From assembly GCA_016292705.1 (NCBI GenBank), contig JAEDHZ010000010.1, positions 1 through 15,903 of the forward strand: a stretch of DNA of 15,903 nt, written 5' to 3'. A model generated the notes under the pieces. The model did no database searches. It was not told the origin of the DNA and worked only from the letters and a program-made list of their open reading frames with translations. Shown here in pieces: positions 5,176-14,893 of the stretch; the first letter of the stretch is position 1; each line of letters starts with the position of its first letter. The stretch is from Clostridiaceae bacterium. GTDB lineage: Bacteria; Bacillota; Clostridia; Oscillospirales; Acutalibacteraceae. The position numbers and the translations under genes were made by a program.

Positions 5176-7257
5176 ATGTCAGACCTGATTATTGTTGAAT
5201 CGCCGTCGAAGGCGAAAACCCTTAAAAGTTATCTCGGAAAGGGATATAACATTCTGGCGTCAAAAGGTCATGTCAGGGATCTTCCGGCTGCACGCCTCAG
5301 CGTTGATGTCAAGCATGATTTTGCTCCGAAATACAGTGTAGTAAAGGGAAAGGAAAAGCTTGTCAAAGAGCTTAAAGATGCTGTTGCACAAAGCGACAAG
5401 GTCTATCTTGCAACCGACCCGGACCGTGAGGGCGAAGCGATTTCTTGGCACCTTGCGTCGTTGCTCGGACTTGACCTTGAAGAAAGCAACCGTGTAACCT
5501 TTAACGAAATTACAAAAACCGGTGTCAAAAACGGAATGGCTTCGCCGCGCAAGGTTGATCTTGACCTTGTCAATGCCCAGCAGGCTCGCCGTATTCTTGA
5601 CCGTCTTGTCGGCTATAAACTGAGTCCTTTTGTTTCTCAGAAGATACGCAGGGGACTCTCCGCCGGTCGTGTTCAGAGCGTTGCGCTGAGAATGATTGTT
5701 GACCGTGAGGATGAGATTCGTGCCTTTGTTCCGGAGGAATACTGGACGATTGAAGGCAAGTTTCTTGCCGGAAGAAAGGTTATCAATGCGCAGTTCTACG
5801 GTGATGAGAGTGGAAAGCTCAAGCTTTCAGATGAGGCGGCAGCTGACGGCATTCTCTCCCGTTTGGAGGATGCGCAATATAGCATCAGCTCTTTGAAAAA
5901 GGGAACACGAAGGAAGAATCCCGCCCCGCCGTTCATCACATCAACCCTTCAGCAGGAGGCTGCACGAAGGCTCGGTTTCCGTGCTGAAAAAACAATGAAG
6001 GTTGCTCAGGAGCTTTATGAAGGCGTTGAGATTGCCGGACATGGCATGGTCGGTCTTATCACATACATGAGAACCGACTCATTGAGGATTTCCGAAGAGG
6101 CGAGAAGTGCTACTGATGAGTATGTCCGCTCGGTATACGGAGATAAATATATGCCCGAAAAGCCCCGCTACTTCAAATCAAGAAATAATGCTCAGGACGG
6201 ACACGAGGCAATAAGGCCTTCAACCGTAACACTTACTCCCGAATCGATAAAGGAGAGCCTTTCCGCAGATCAGTATAAGCTTTATAACCTTATATGGCGG
6301 CGTTTTGTTGCCTCTTTGATGTCGCAGTGCGTTCAGAATACTGTAAAGCTTGAAATTAAAGGTGTCGGTAAGAACGAAAAAGACGGCGGATACTGCCTTT
6401 TCACTGCAAGCGGATATTCAGTTAAGTTTGACGGCTTCACGGTTCTTTATGACAATGCAGCCGATGATGAGGAAAAGGGCAAGCTTCCCGACGGTATATC
6501 TGAGGGTGAAAGTCTGAAAGAACGGGAGATTACCAAGAATCAGCACTTTACCCAACCGCCGGCACGCTATACTGAGGAGACTCTCATTAAAACGCTTGAA
6601 GAAAACGGCGTAGGCCGTCCGAGTACCTATGCAACGATTATTTCAACCATTGTCAAGCGTGAGTATGTTTCAAGAAAATCAAAGCAGCTTGTTCCGACCG
6701 AACTTGGCGAAACAATTACAAAGCTGCTCAAAGAAAAGTTCCCGAAGATTGTCAACACAAAGTTCACTGCGCAAATGGAAAGCGGACTTGACAGTGTGGG
6801 CGAGGGAGAAAAGGACTATATCAGACTTCTGCATGAGTTCTATGATGATTTTGAACAGAACCTTGAAAAGGTCAAGGGCGAAATGCAGGGCGTAAAGCTC
6901 CAGCTTCAGGAGGATCAGACCGATATTCCCTGCGAAAAATGCGGAAAAATGATGGTTATCAAAACCGGCAGATTCGGCAAATTCCTTGCCTGTCCGGGTT
7001 ATCCGGAATGTAAGAATACAAAGCCCTATGTTGTTGAAACGGGAGCAACTTGTCCGAAATGCGGCGGAAAGGTTATTGCAAAAAAATCCAAGAAAGGCTA
7101 CGCTTTCTTCGGTTGCGACAACTGGCCTGATTGCGACTTTATGACATGGGATAAGCCGACCGAGCAGACCTGCCCGAACTGCGGAAAATCTCTCTTCAAG
7201 GGTAAGGGCGGCGTTCTTGCCTGTCTTGATGAAAAGTGCGGTTATAAATCAAAGTAA
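5176..7257 (+). CDS. topA: DNA topoisomerase I (type IA)
   Basis: This enzyme relaxes negative supercoils by transient single-strand cleavage. The 693-residue protein begins with the TOPRIM domain: LIIVESPSKAKTL with Glu8, and the acidic triad region TDPDREGE (Asp81, Asp83, Glu85). The GLSAGRVQSVALR block (160-172) and the catalytic tyrosine in ITYMRTDS (Tyr297) follow, then ENGVGRPSTYATI (476-488). The C-terminus carries three four-cysteine zinc ribbons (586-612, 626-653, 666-688), the normal complement for Firmicutes TopA. The frame could begin at a TTG at 5161, but GAAAGGTG (5163-5170) stands 5 nt before the ATG at 5176, which gives the family N-terminus MSDLIIVESPSK. It lies 36 nt after dprA and 44 nt before trmFO, with no terminator in either gap. 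Confidence 0.98.
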   Translation: MSDLIIVESPSKAKTLKSYLGKGYNILASKGHVRDLPAARLSVDVKHDFAPKYSVVKGKEKLVKELKDAVAQSDKVYLATDPDREGEAISWHLASLLGLDLEESNRVTFNEITKTGVKNGMASPRKVDLDLVNAQQARRILDRLVGYKLSPFVSQKIRRGLSAGRVQSVALRMIVDREDEIRAFVPEEYWTIEGKFLAGRKVINAQFYGDESGKLKLSDEAAADGILSRLEDAQYSISSLKKGTRRKNPAPPFITSTLQQEAARRLGFRAEKTMKVAQELYEGVEIAGHGMVGLITYMRTDSLRISEEARSATDEYVRSVYGDKYMPEKPRYFKSRNNAQDGHEAIRPSTVTLTPESIKESLSADQYKLYNLIWRRFVASLMSQCVQNTVKLEIKGVGKNEKDGGYCLFTASGYSVKFDGFTVLYDNAADDEEKGKLPDGISEGESLKEREITKNQHFTQPPARYTEETLIKTLEENGVGRPSTYATIISTIVKREYVSRKSKQLVPTELGETITKLLKEKFPKIVNTKFTAQMESGLDSVGEGEKDYIRLLHEFYDDFEQNLEKVKGEMQGVKLQLQEDQTDIPCEKCGKMMVIKTGRFGKFLACPGYPECKNTKPYVVETGATCPKCGGKVIAKKSKKGYAFFGCDNWPDCDFMTWDKPTEQTCPNCGKSLFKGKGGVLACLDEKCGYKSK

Positions 7258-7301
7258 ATCTGATTATAACTGTACTGCTGCAAAAAGCCGAGGAGGAAGT
7301 T

Positions 7302-8606
7302 ATGAGCAAAGTTAAGGTTATCGGCGGCGGACTTGCCGGTGTTGAAGCGGCATGGCAGCTTGCGCAAAGCAACATTGAAGTTGAGCTTTTTGAAATGAAG
7401 CCGAAAAAGTTCAGTCCGGCTCATCATATGACAACGCTTGCCGAGCTTGTTTGCTCGAACTCGCTCAAAGCAAAAAGGCTTGAGTCCGCAGCAGGACTTT
7501 TGAAAGAAGAAATGCGCCGTCTCGGTTCAATATGTATGCAGTGTGCGGATAAATGTGAGGTTCCTGCGGGCGGCGCACTTGCCGTTGACCGTGACAGGTT
7601 TTCCGAACTTGTAACAGAAAGAATCGTGTCACATCCTCTCATTACCGTTGTTCATGAGGAAGTCAGTGAGATCCCGCAGGGCAATGTTATTGTTGCCGCA
7701 GGACCGCTCGCAAGTGAGAGCCTGAGCAGAAGCATCAGTGATATTTGCGGAACCGGCTTGTTCTTTTTTGATGCAGCAGCTCCCATTGTGACCGCCGAGA
7801 GCATTGATTATGAGCTTTCCTTTTGCGCTTCACGCTATGATAGGGGTGGAGATGATGACTATATCAACTGCCCGATGAACAAAGAGCAGTATGAAGCTTT
7901 CCTTGAGGCTCTTATCAACGCCGAAAGCGCCGAACTTCATTCCTTTGATAAGCGCAGGGATGTTTATGAGGGCTGTATGCCCATTGAGGTTATGGCGGCA
8001 AGGGGAAAGGACACAATCCGTTTCGGACCGCTGAAGCCGGTTGGATTGCGTGACCCCAAAACCGGACACAGACCGTGGGCAGTTTTGCAGTTGCGAAAGG
8101 AGAACAAAAGCGGAACGCTTTATAACCTTGTCGGATTCCAGACCAACCTGAAGTTTCCGGAGCAGAAAAGGGTCTTTTCCATGATACCTGCTTTGCATAA
8201 TGCAGAGTTTGTTCGATACGGTGTTATGCACCGCAACACTTATATTGATTCTCCCCGTTTGCTTTCCGGCGATTTCAGCTTCAGAAAAAGATCTGACCTT
8301 TTCTTCGCCGGTCAGATTACCGGAGTTGAGGGCTATATGGAGTCCGCTGCGTCGGGTATTATGGCAGGAATTAATATGTCGAGGCGAATAAACAAAAAGG
8401 AAACGGTTGTTTTTCCGGAAACAACAATGATAGGTGCGCTTTCACGGTATATCAGCGATGAGAGCGTCAGCAATTTTCAGCCTATGGGTGCGAATTTCGG
8501 TATTCTTCCGCCGATTGAACCGAAGATAAGAGACAAAAAGGAACGCTATGCCGCACTTTCAAAGCGAGCTCTTGATTCGCTTTCAGATGTGATCAGGTTG
8601 CCGTAA
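7302..8606 (+). CDS. trmFO: Folate-dependent tRNA (uracil-54-C5)-methyltransferase TrmFO
   Basis: TrmFO makes ribothymidine at position 54 of the tRNA T-loop using methylenetetrahydrofolate and FADH2. The 434-residue protein starts with an FAD-binding Rossmann motif (VIGGGLAGVEAAW, 6-18) and the family block FEMKPKKFSPAHHM (30-43). ELVCSNSLK carries Cys51 and VYEGCMPIE carries Cys225, the two positions corresponding to the functionally important cysteines of the Bacillus enzyme. GPLKPVGLRDP and FAGQITGVEGYMESAASG are further strongly conserved blocks. The old name is gid. The start has AGGAGG (7291-7296) 5 nt before the ATG. The gene follows topA, as in many Firmicutes, but is followed directly by rnc rather than by the codV/hslVU genes found in Bacillus. 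Confidence 0.97.
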   Translation: MSKVKVIGGGLAGVEAAWQLAQSNIEVELFEMKPKKFSPAHHMTTLAELVCSNSLKAKRLESAAGLLKEEMRRLGSICMQCADKCEVPAGGALAVDRDRFSELVTERIVSHPLITVVHEEVSEIPQGNVIVAAGPLASESLSRSISDICGTGLFFFDAAAPIVTAESIDYELSFCASRYDRGGDDDYINCPMNKEQYEAFLEALINAESAELHSFDKRRDVYEGCMPIEVMAARGKDTIRFGPLKPVGLRDPKTGHRPWAVLQLRKENKSGTLYNLVGFQTNLKFPEQKRVFSMIPALHNAEFVRYGVMHRNTYIDSPRLLSGDFSFRKRSDLFFAGQITGVEGYMESAASGIMAGINMSRRINKKETVVFPETTMIGALSRYISDESVSNFQPMGANFGILPPIEPKIRDKKERYAALSKRALDSLSDVIRLP

Positions 8607-8619
8607 AGGAGGTAAGCTT

Positions 8620-9297
8620 ATGTTTGAAGAATTTCAGAATAAAATAGGATATAGCTTCAGGAATGAAAGACTTCTTGAAATTGCGTTCACACATTCGTCC
8701 TATGCCAACGAAAAACAGCTCTCGCGAGATTGCAATGAAAGACTTGAATTTCTGGGTGATTCTGTCCTGGGTGTCATTTCTGCGGATTATTTTTTTCATA
8801 ATCTCAGCCATCTTCCGGAGGGAGAAATGACAAAAAGGAGAGCAGCATGCGTTTGCGAAAAATCGCTTTTCGGCTTTGCAAAGGAAATCGATCTTGGCAA
8901 ATACATACTGCTTGGAAAAGGAGAGGAGCGCACAGGCGGTCGCCGTCGCCCTTCAATTCTTGCCGATGCTTTTGAGGCTGTTATCGCTGCCATTTATCTT
9001 GACGGCGGACTTGAAGAAGCTCGCAAGTTTGTTTTGCGTTTTCTGAAAAAGGCGGTCAATGAAGCCCCGAAGTTCAAGGACTATAAAACCGCCTTGCAGG
9101 AGATTATTCAGAAAAACCCCGATGAACACCTTACATATATTCTTGTTGGCGAAAGCGGACCGGATCATGACAAGAGTTTTGAGGTTGAGGTGCACCTCAA
9201 CAGCAATGTCATCGGCAGCGGGATCGGTGGTTCAAAAAAGGGTGCCGAGCAGGCCGCCGCAAAAAAAGCACTTGAACTTATGGGCATCAAGGAATGA
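8620..9297 (+). CDS. rnc: Ribonuclease III
   Basis: RNase III cuts double-stranded RNA, maturing rRNA precursors and processing structured mRNAs. The 225-residue length is typical. The catalytic domain holds the signature NERLEFLGDSVLG (39-51, metal ligands Glu43 and Asp47) and DAFEAVIAAIYLDGG (116-130, with Asp116 and Glu119). The C-terminal double-stranded RNA-binding domain (about 154-222) includes DYKTALQE and the GIGGSKKGAEQAAAKKAL helix. The Shine-Dalgarno sequence AAAGGAGGT (8605-8613) overlaps the trmFO stop, with the ATG 6 nt later. Its own stop overlaps the next start as ATGA. Unlike many Firmicutes, no acpP lies directly upstream. Confidence 0.98.
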   Translation: MFEEFQNKIGYSFRNERLLEIAFTHSSYANEKQLSRDCNERLEFLGDSVLGVISADYFFHNLSHLPEGEMTKRRAACVCEKSLFGFAKEIDLGKYILLGKGEERTGGRRRPSILADAFEAVIAAIYLDGGLEEARKFVLRFLKKAVNEAPKFKDYKTALQEIIQKNPDEHLTYILVGESGPDHDKSFEVEVHLNSNVIGSGIGGSKKGAEQAAAKKALELMGIKE

Positions 9298-10304
9298 AAC
9301 ATATAAATGTTGCTCTCTTTGTTCCGGATGAAGGTTGTCCACACAGGTGTAGTTTTTGCAACCAGAAAACAATTTCCGGTTTTGTCAAAAGACCGGAAGA
9401 AGCCGATGTCATAACTGCCTGCGAAACTGCGCTTAACGGTAAAGCTGATGTTTCGGGCGGGGAGATTGCATTTTTTGGAGGAAGCTTTACCGCAATTGAA
9501 AGAGGGTATATGCTTTCGCTTTTGAAATGTGCAAAGAGCTACCTTGACCGAGGTCTTTTCAGGGGCATCAGAATTTCAACAAGACCTGATTGCATCAATG
9601 ATGAAATTCTTTCTCTTCTGAAGATGTACGGTGTTACTTCAATTGAACTCGGTTGTCAGAGTATGGATGATGAGGTGCTTTTTCTCAACGGGCGAGGTCA
9701 TACTGCCGCTCAGTGTGAAAGTGCCTGTCATCTTATCAGATCCTACGGCTTTGAACTCGGGGTTCAGATGATGACGGGGCTTTACGGCGACACAGCTGAA
9801 AAGGCAATCATTACCGCCGAAAGACTGATTGCCCTGAAGCCTGATACCGTTCGCATTTATCCAACCGTTGTTTTGAAAAACACAGTCCTTGAAAGGCTGT
9901 ATTATGAGGGCGTTTATCAGGCGCAGACGCTTGAGGAAGCAATTGAACTTTGCAGCAGACTTCTGAAAATGTTTAATTGCAGCGGCATCAAGGTAATAAG
10001 ACTTGGTCTCCATTCCGGCGGCGGAGTGGAAGACGGTTATGTGGCCGGTGCATACCATCCGGCTTTTCGTGAGATGTGTGAAAGCAGATTGTACCGTGAG
10101 AATATCGAAAAGCTGCTTGCGGACAATCATGTCAGAAAAGGTGAAACAACTGTTTTTGTTTCACCCCGCTTTCTTTCGCAGGCAAAGGGACAGAAAAAGG
10201 AAAACATCACTTATTTTAAAAAACTCGGATATACAATGAACATTAAGACGGAAGAAAACATTGATAAATATGAAGTCAGACTCGGTCGCTTTTTACCCGT
10301 TTAG
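9294..10304 (+). CDS. Elp3-like radical SAM protein without acetyltransferase domain
   Basis: The 336-residue protein has the radical SAM cluster motif CPHRCSFC (Cys15, Cys19, Cys22; CX3CX2C) right at its N-terminus, so it should hold a [4Fe-4S] cluster and cleave S-adenosylmethionine. GGEIAFFGGSFTAI, RISTRPDCINDEIL and SIELGCQSMDDEVL resemble the radical SAM half of Elp3, the Elongator subunit that modifies wobble uridine. The C-terminal GNAT acetyltransferase half of true Elp3 is absent. After the barrel there is only a short tail of about 90 residues with VFVSPRFLSQAKGQ and KYEVRLG. Similar short proteins occur in Clostridia, and I know of no defined function. The start overlaps the rnc stop (ATGA) with only a poor ribosome binding site (AAGGA, 1 nt away), which suggests translational coupling to rnc. 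smc follows 26 nt later. Confidence 0.85.
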   Translation: MKHINVALFVPDEGCPHRCSFCNQKTISGFVKRPEEADVITACETALNGKADVSGGEIAFFGGSFTAIERGYMLSLLKCAKSYLDRGLFRGIRISTRPDCINDEILSLLKMYGVTSIELGCQSMDDEVLFLNGRGHTAAQCESACHLIRSYGFELGVQMMTGLYGDTAEKAIITAERLIALKPDTVRIYPTVVLKNTVLERLYYEGVYQAQTLEEAIELCSRLLKMFNCSGIKVIRLGLHSGGGVEDGYVAGAYHPAFREMCESRLYRENIEKLLADNHVRKGETTVFVSPRFLSQAKGQKKENITYFKKLGYTMNIKTEENIDKYEVRLGRFLPV

Positions 10305-10330
10305 ACCGGGAACGGAGAAGGAAGAACAAG

Positions 10331-13300
10331 ATGATCTTAAAAGAAATAGAAATGCAGGGCTTCAAGTCCTTCCCTGAAAAAACAACGCTGAAATTCGGCA
10401 GCGGTATTACTGCTGTTGTCGGACCCAACGGAAGCGGAAAAAGCAATATTTCCGACGCTGTCCGCTGGGTACTCGGCGAGCAAAGCAGCAAATCCCTGCG
10501 CGGCTCTAAAATGGAAGATGTCATCTTTGACGGAACAAAGGTCAGAAAAGCTCACGGCTATGCGAGCGTAACCTTGAAACTTGATAACTCTGACCGCAGT
10601 ATCGAATCGGTTGATGATGACGAGATTGCCGTAACGAGGCGGTTTTACCGTTCCGGAGAAAGCGAATATAAGCTTAACGGAAAAACGGTTCGTCTTCGTG
10701 ATATTAACGAGCTTTTTATGGACACGGGTCTTGGCCGTGACGGTTACTCAATGGTCAGTCAGGGAAAGATTGCGGAAATGATATCCGGAAAAGGCAAAGA
10801 ATGCCGTGAAATGCTTGAGGAAGCCTGCGGAATCTCTGCTTACCGCTATCGCCGCAACGATTCAGTCAGAAAACTTTCTCAGGCTGAGGATAACCTGGTC
10901 AGACTTCGTGACATTCTTGCGGAGCTTGAAAGCCGAATCGGCCCGCTCAAAACACAAAGCGAAAAGGCTCAGAAATTCCTTGTTCTTTCAGAAGAGCGCA
11001 AAGGACTTGAAATCGGTCTCTGGCTTTATAATATTGACAAACTTAAAGCAGATATCAGAAAGCAGGAGGACAGCATCTCAATCGCCGCAGCTCACTATGA
11101 CCGTGCGCAGAGTGAGCTTGACGGAATAGAAAAGAGTATTGAACTGTCCTATAGTGAGGCGCAGAACATAACCGTAAAAATTGAGGAAATCCGACAAGGG
11201 ATTTCTGAAGCTGAAGAGTTGGCTTCAACCTATGACAGTCAATGCGCCGTATTTGAAAATTCAATTGAACATAACAAGCAGACCATTGCCCGTATTCTGG
11301 GTGACAAGAACTATTCTAAGCAGAATAGTGAGCAGTTGAAAAAGGAAATTGAAACTGAGGAAAATCTCATTTCTCAGATTAAGCAGATTGCTGCAAAAAA
11401 GCGCGGCGAAGTTGAACGAGTTAAAAAAGAACTTGAAGAGAAGAGTCACGAGGATGAATCCCTTGACAAGCTTGCAAAAAAGCTTTCGGCGGAAATTGCC
11501 GCTTTCACCTCGAAGCTTGCCGACTGCCGTGTCAATGAATCAACATCGCAATCCTCAATTGAGGAAATTGAATTGCGAATGTCATCCGTTGAAGTGTTGA
11601 GTGCGCAAAGGGAAGAAAGTCTGAAAGCCTTTGAAAAGGAAAGGCAGGAAAAGCTTGATTTGCTCGAGAAGTGCAATGAGGAAATCACTGCGCTTTCCAA
11701 TGCTGTTGAGGGCCTTTCCCTCCGCCTCAAAGCGAGAAACGAAAAAGCAGACGCACTCAAGCGCAGTCTTGATGAAAAGCTTTTTGAGCTTCAGCATCTT
11801 CTTTCAAAAAGAAAAATGCTGGAAGATCTTGAAAAAAACATGGACGGTTATTCCGGCTCGGTCAAGGCTGTTGTCCGGGAGGGGAAAAACGGAACGCTTT
11901 CAGGAATAATCGGGACTGTTTCAAAAATCATTTCCATGAAAGGCGAACACACTGTTGCCGTTGAAACCGCACTCGGTAATTCGGTTCAGAACATTGTCTG
12001 CGAAAATGAAAACGATGCAAAAAGCGCAATCAATTTTCTCAAGCGCAACGGTGCAGGTCGTGCAACCTTTCAACCTGTTTCCTCTGTCAGAGCAAAAAGC
12101 TTTGAGGAAAAGGGACTGGAAGAGGTTGAAGGCTTTGTCGGAATGGCAAATGAACTTGTTTCCTATGACTCTAAATATGATGAGATCGTCCGCTCACTGC
12201 TCGGACGCATTGCTGTTTGCGAGGATATTGACTGCGCAGTGGATCTTGCAAAAAAATATTCTTATCGTTTTAAAATCGTGACGCTTGACGGACAGGTGGT
12301 GAACGCCGGTGGTTCAATGACCGGCGGTTCGCAAAGCAGGAACGCAGGTATCCTTTCCCGTTCAAGCGAGATTGAGCGCCTTTTCAAAAAGCACGAAGAG
12401 CTCAAAAATGAAACCGATGAGCTTCAAAAAAGCTATAATGAGCTTTGCGTAAGCATTACTAAAGCGGAAGCGGAATTTGATGCGGCAAAGTCTGAACTTC
12501 TTTCAACCCAGGAGAAAAAAATACGCCTTGAAGGCGAAAAAAAGCTCTCCGAAGAGCAATACCTGACTTCAAAATCTGCATTTGATGAGCTGAAAAGCGA
12601 AAGGGAAACCTGCCTTGAACGGCTTTCAGCGCTTGAGGAAGTGTTGGAAAAAGCAAGAGAAGAAAGCAGATTGCTCACTTCCTCAATTGAGGAAAACGAG
12701 GAAAAGCTTTCTTCGCTCGGTGAAAAGAAAAATGAGCTTTCCTTCCGGCGTGAAAAGATTACAGCTGAGCTTTCAAAGCTCAGTCTTGAGCTTCATGATG
12801 CGGATAAGGATCTTGCCGTAAGGACGCAGGCGATGAATCTTCTCATTTCCCGCCTTGTAAGTAACGAGGACAAGGATAAGCAACTCGATGAGGAAATTGA
12901 GGATATCAGAAAGAAGAATACTGAACTCAGCTCGCTCATTGACGAATTGAAAGAAAAGGCAGCTCTTCTGAGAAAAGACTGCACAAAGAGCAGGGAGATA
13001 ATTACATCACTGCAGAAGCAGCGCTCCGAAAAGGAAGAGCAGTCGGTTCATCTCAGAGCGGCAGAGCGTGAAAAAAGCGCTGAGCGTGAAGCGGTAGGCG
13101 GCGAGAAAGCAAGGCTTGAAGAGCGCCGGGAAGCAATGTTGCTTGAGCTTGACGGTACTGTTTCAAAACTATATGACGAATATCAACTCACATTGAGGGA
13201 AGCCACAGCCGTGAGCAGCAAAACCGATGATCCTGTTGGTTCAAAACGAAGACTCGGTGAAATCAGGAATAGAATACGCGGACTCGGTTCAGTCAATGTT

Positions 13301-13903
13301 TCGGCAATTGATGAGTATAAAGAAGTCAGTGAACGATATGAATTTATGTCTGCGCAGCTTTCGGATGTTGAAAAGTCAAAGCAGGAGCTTTCAAGGCTCA
13401 TCACTGATCTCACCGGAAAAATGGCCAATCGCTTCCGTGAACAGTTCGCTTTGATAAACCAATATTTCGCAGAAACATTCAGGGAACTTTTCGGCGGAGG
13501 AAAGGCGGAAATTGTCCTTTCCGACCCGGCGGATGTTCTTGAAAGCGACATTGACATCCGTCTTCAGCCTCCGGGCAAGAATGTCAAACGACTTGATGCA
13601 CTTTCCGGCGGTGAAAAGGGACTTTCAGCCATTGCGCTTCTGTTTGCAATACTAAAAGTCAATCCTGCTCCGTTCTGCATCTTTGATGAGGTTGAAGCGG
13701 CTCTTGACGATGCAAATGTAACCCGTTATGCGCAATATGTCAGAAGAATGACAAAGAACACCCAGTTTATTCTCATCACGCACCGCCGAGGAACAATGGA
13801 GGAAGCGGACATGCTTTACGGAATAACGATGCAGGAGCAGGGTGTTTCAAAGCTGCTTGAACTGAAGACGGCAGAACTTGCCGGAAAACTCGGAGTGAAC
13901 TGA
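10331..13903 (+). CDS. smc: Chromosome segregation/condensation protein SMC
   Basis: SMC forms the ring-shaped ATPase that, with ScpA and ScpB, compacts and aligns chromosome arms by loop extrusion. The 1190-residue length is normal. The N-terminal head has Walker A GPNGSGKSN (31-39) and the Q-loop region around MVSQGKIAEM (141-150). A long coiled coil (about 170-500) leads to the hinge (about 506-670, with GIIGTVSKI and the glycine-rich GGSMTGGS at 660-667), then the returning coiled coil (about 670-1020). The C-terminal head carries the ABC signature LSGGEKGLSAIALLFAI (1091-1107), Walker B IFDEVEAALDD with Asp1119 and Glu1120, and a switch histidine in ITHRRGTME. GGAGAAGGAA (10314-10323) precedes the ATG by 7 nt. 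scpA and scpB are not in the window. ftsY follows after 51 nt, a classic Firmicutes neighbour. Confidence 0.99.
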   Translation: MILKEIEMQGFKSFPEKTTLKFGSGITAVVGPNGSGKSNISDAVRWVLGEQSSKSLRGSKMEDVIFDGTKVRKAHGYASVTLKLDNSDRSIESVDDDEIAVTRRFYRSGESEYKLNGKTVRLRDINELFMDTGLGRDGYSMVSQGKIAEMISGKGKECREMLEEACGISAYRYRRNDSVRKLSQAEDNLVRLRDILAELESRIGPLKTQSEKAQKFLVLSEERKGLEIGLWLYNIDKLKADIRKQEDSISIAAAHYDRAQSELDGIEKSIELSYSEAQNITVKIEEIRQGISEAEELASTYDSQCAVFENSIEHNKQTIARILGDKNYSKQNSEQLKKEIETEENLISQIKQIAAKKRGEVERVKKELEEKSHEDESLDKLAKKLSAEIAAFTSKLADCRVNESTSQSSIEEIELRMSSVEVLSAQREESLKAFEKERQEKLDLLEKCNEEITALSNAVEGLSLRLKARNEKADALKRSLDEKLFELQHLLSKRKMLEDLEKNMDGYSGSVKAVVREGKNGTLSGIIGTVSKIISMKGEHTVAVETALGNSVQNIVCENENDAKSAINFLKRNGAGRATFQPVSSVRAKSFEEKGLEEVEGFVGMANELVSYDSKYDEIVRSLLGRIAVCEDIDCAVDLAKKYSYRFKIVTLDGQVVNAGGSMTGGSQSRNAGILSRSSEIERLFKKHEELKNETDELQKSYNELCVSITKAEAEFDAAKSELLSTQEKKIRLEGEKKLSEEQYLTSKSAFDELKSERETCLERLSALEEVLEKAREESRLLTSSIEENEEKLSSLGEKKNELSFRREKITAELSKLSLELHDADKDLAVRTQAMNLLISRLVSNEDKDKQLDEEIEDIRKKNTELSSLIDELKEKAALLRKDCTKSREIITSLQKQRSEKEEQSVHLRAAEREKSAEREAVGGEKARLEERREAMLLELDGTVSKLYDEYQLTLREATAVSSKTDDPVGSKRRLGEIRNRIRGLGSVNVSAIDEYKEVSERYEFMSAQLSDVEKSKQELSRLITDLTGKMANRFREQFALINQYFAETFRELFGGGKAEIVLSDPADVLESDIDIRLQPPGKNVKRLDALSGGEKGLSAIALLFAILKVNPAPFCIFDEVEAALDDANVTRYAQYVRRMTKNTQFILITHRRGTMEEADMLYGITMQEQGVSKLLELKTAELAGKLGVN

Positions 13904-13954
13904 AATGTCTGATGACAGCGCAGCTATTGTCGATATACACACAGGAGGAAGTTT

Positions 13955-14893
13955 ATGGGTATTTTTAAAAAGTTCGGCTTCGGCCTAAAAAAAACACGAG
14001 AAGGTCTTGATAAGAAACTTGAAGATGTTATCGGAGCTTATGAAGAGATTACCGATGACCTTTATGACGACCTTGAGGAAGCACTCATAATGGCTGATGT
14101 TGGTGTAACAACGGCAACAACAATCATTGATGAGCTTCGTCAGCGTGTGAACAGAAATGAAGTGCGTAATCCCAGACACGCAAAAATGGTTATTGCAGAC
14201 ATCATTGCCGGAATGCTCGACGGAGGCGAAGATTGGGGACTTGTCACAATTCCGTCCGTCATTCTTGTTATCGGTGTAAACGGAGTCGGAAAAACGACAA
14301 CAATAGGAAAAATGGCTGCCATGTATAAAGAACAGGGCAAAAAAGTTATCCTCGGCGCAGCCGACACTTTCCGTGCCGCTGCAATTGAACAGCTTCAGGT
14401 CTGGGCAGACCGTGCCGGCGTTGAAATGATAAAGCATAGCGAGGGTTCAGACCCTGCTGCGGTTGTCTATGACACAATTCAGGCAGGCGTTGCCCGTGAC
14501 AGCGACATAATAATAATCGACACCGCCGGACGGCTTCATAACAAAAAGAATCTTATGGATGAGCTTGCAAAAATATACCGTGTTGTTGAAAAGGAGCTTC
14601 CTTACGCTGACCGGGAAATATTCCTTGTTCTTGACGCAACAACAGGGCAGAACGCAATCAGTCAGGCGAAGGAGTTTATGCAGGTTGCCGAGCTTACGGG
14701 AATTGTTCTGACAAAGCTTGACGGAACGGCAAGGGGCGGTGTTGTTCTTGCAATCAAGAACGAGCTGAAGCTTCCGATAAAATATATCGGAGTCGGTGAA
14801 AAGCTTGACGATTTGCAACCGTTCAATGAAAAGGTTTTTGCAAAGGCTCTTTTTGAAAACACTGCTGAAACCCATAGAGATGAGGACGAATAA
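13955..14893 (+). CDS. ftsY: Signal recognition particle receptor FtsY
   Basis: FtsY is the GTPase receptor that accepts ribosome-nascent chain complexes from SRP at the membrane. This 312-residue form consists almost wholly of the NG domain. A short basic, amphipathic N-terminus (MGIFKKFGFGLKKTR) probably acts as the membrane-targeting sequence in place of the long acidic A domain of E. coli FtsY. The N-domain helices (about 15-95) precede the G domain: GVNGVGKTTT (107-116), AADTFRAAAIEQL (135-147), DTAGRLHNK (189-197), TKLDGTARGG (253-262) and GVGEKLDDLQPF (279-290). AGGAGG (13943-13948) lies 6 nt before the ATG. The stop overlaps the rdgB start by one base (TAATG). ffh, which often follows ftsY in Firmicutes, is not next to it here. 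Confidence 0.98.
   Translation: MGIFKKFGFGLKKTREGLDKKLEDVIGAYEEITDDLYDDLEEALIMADVGVTTATTIIDELRQRVNRNEVRNPRHAKMVIADIIAGMLDGGEDWGLVTIPSVILVIGVNGVGKTTTIGKMAAMYKEQGKKVILGAADTFRAAAIEQLQVWADRAGVEMIKHSEGSDPAAVVYDTIQAGVARDSDIIIIDTAGRLHNKKNLMDELAKIYRVVEKELPYADREIFLVLDATTGQNAISQAKEFMQVAELTGIVLTKLDGTARGGVVLAIKNELKLPIKYIGVGEKLDDLQPFNEKVFAKALFENTAETHRDEDE

Noticed and set aside
9639..10130. 163-codon open frame on the minus strand inside the radical SAM gene
   Set aside because: It lies wholly antisense to a well-supported gene, with no recognisable motif or ribosome binding site context.
13905..13988. 27-codon frame between smc and ftsY (MSDDSAAIVDIH...)
   Set aside because: It has no ribosome binding site of its own, overlaps the ftsY start region in another frame, and shows no recognisable feature.
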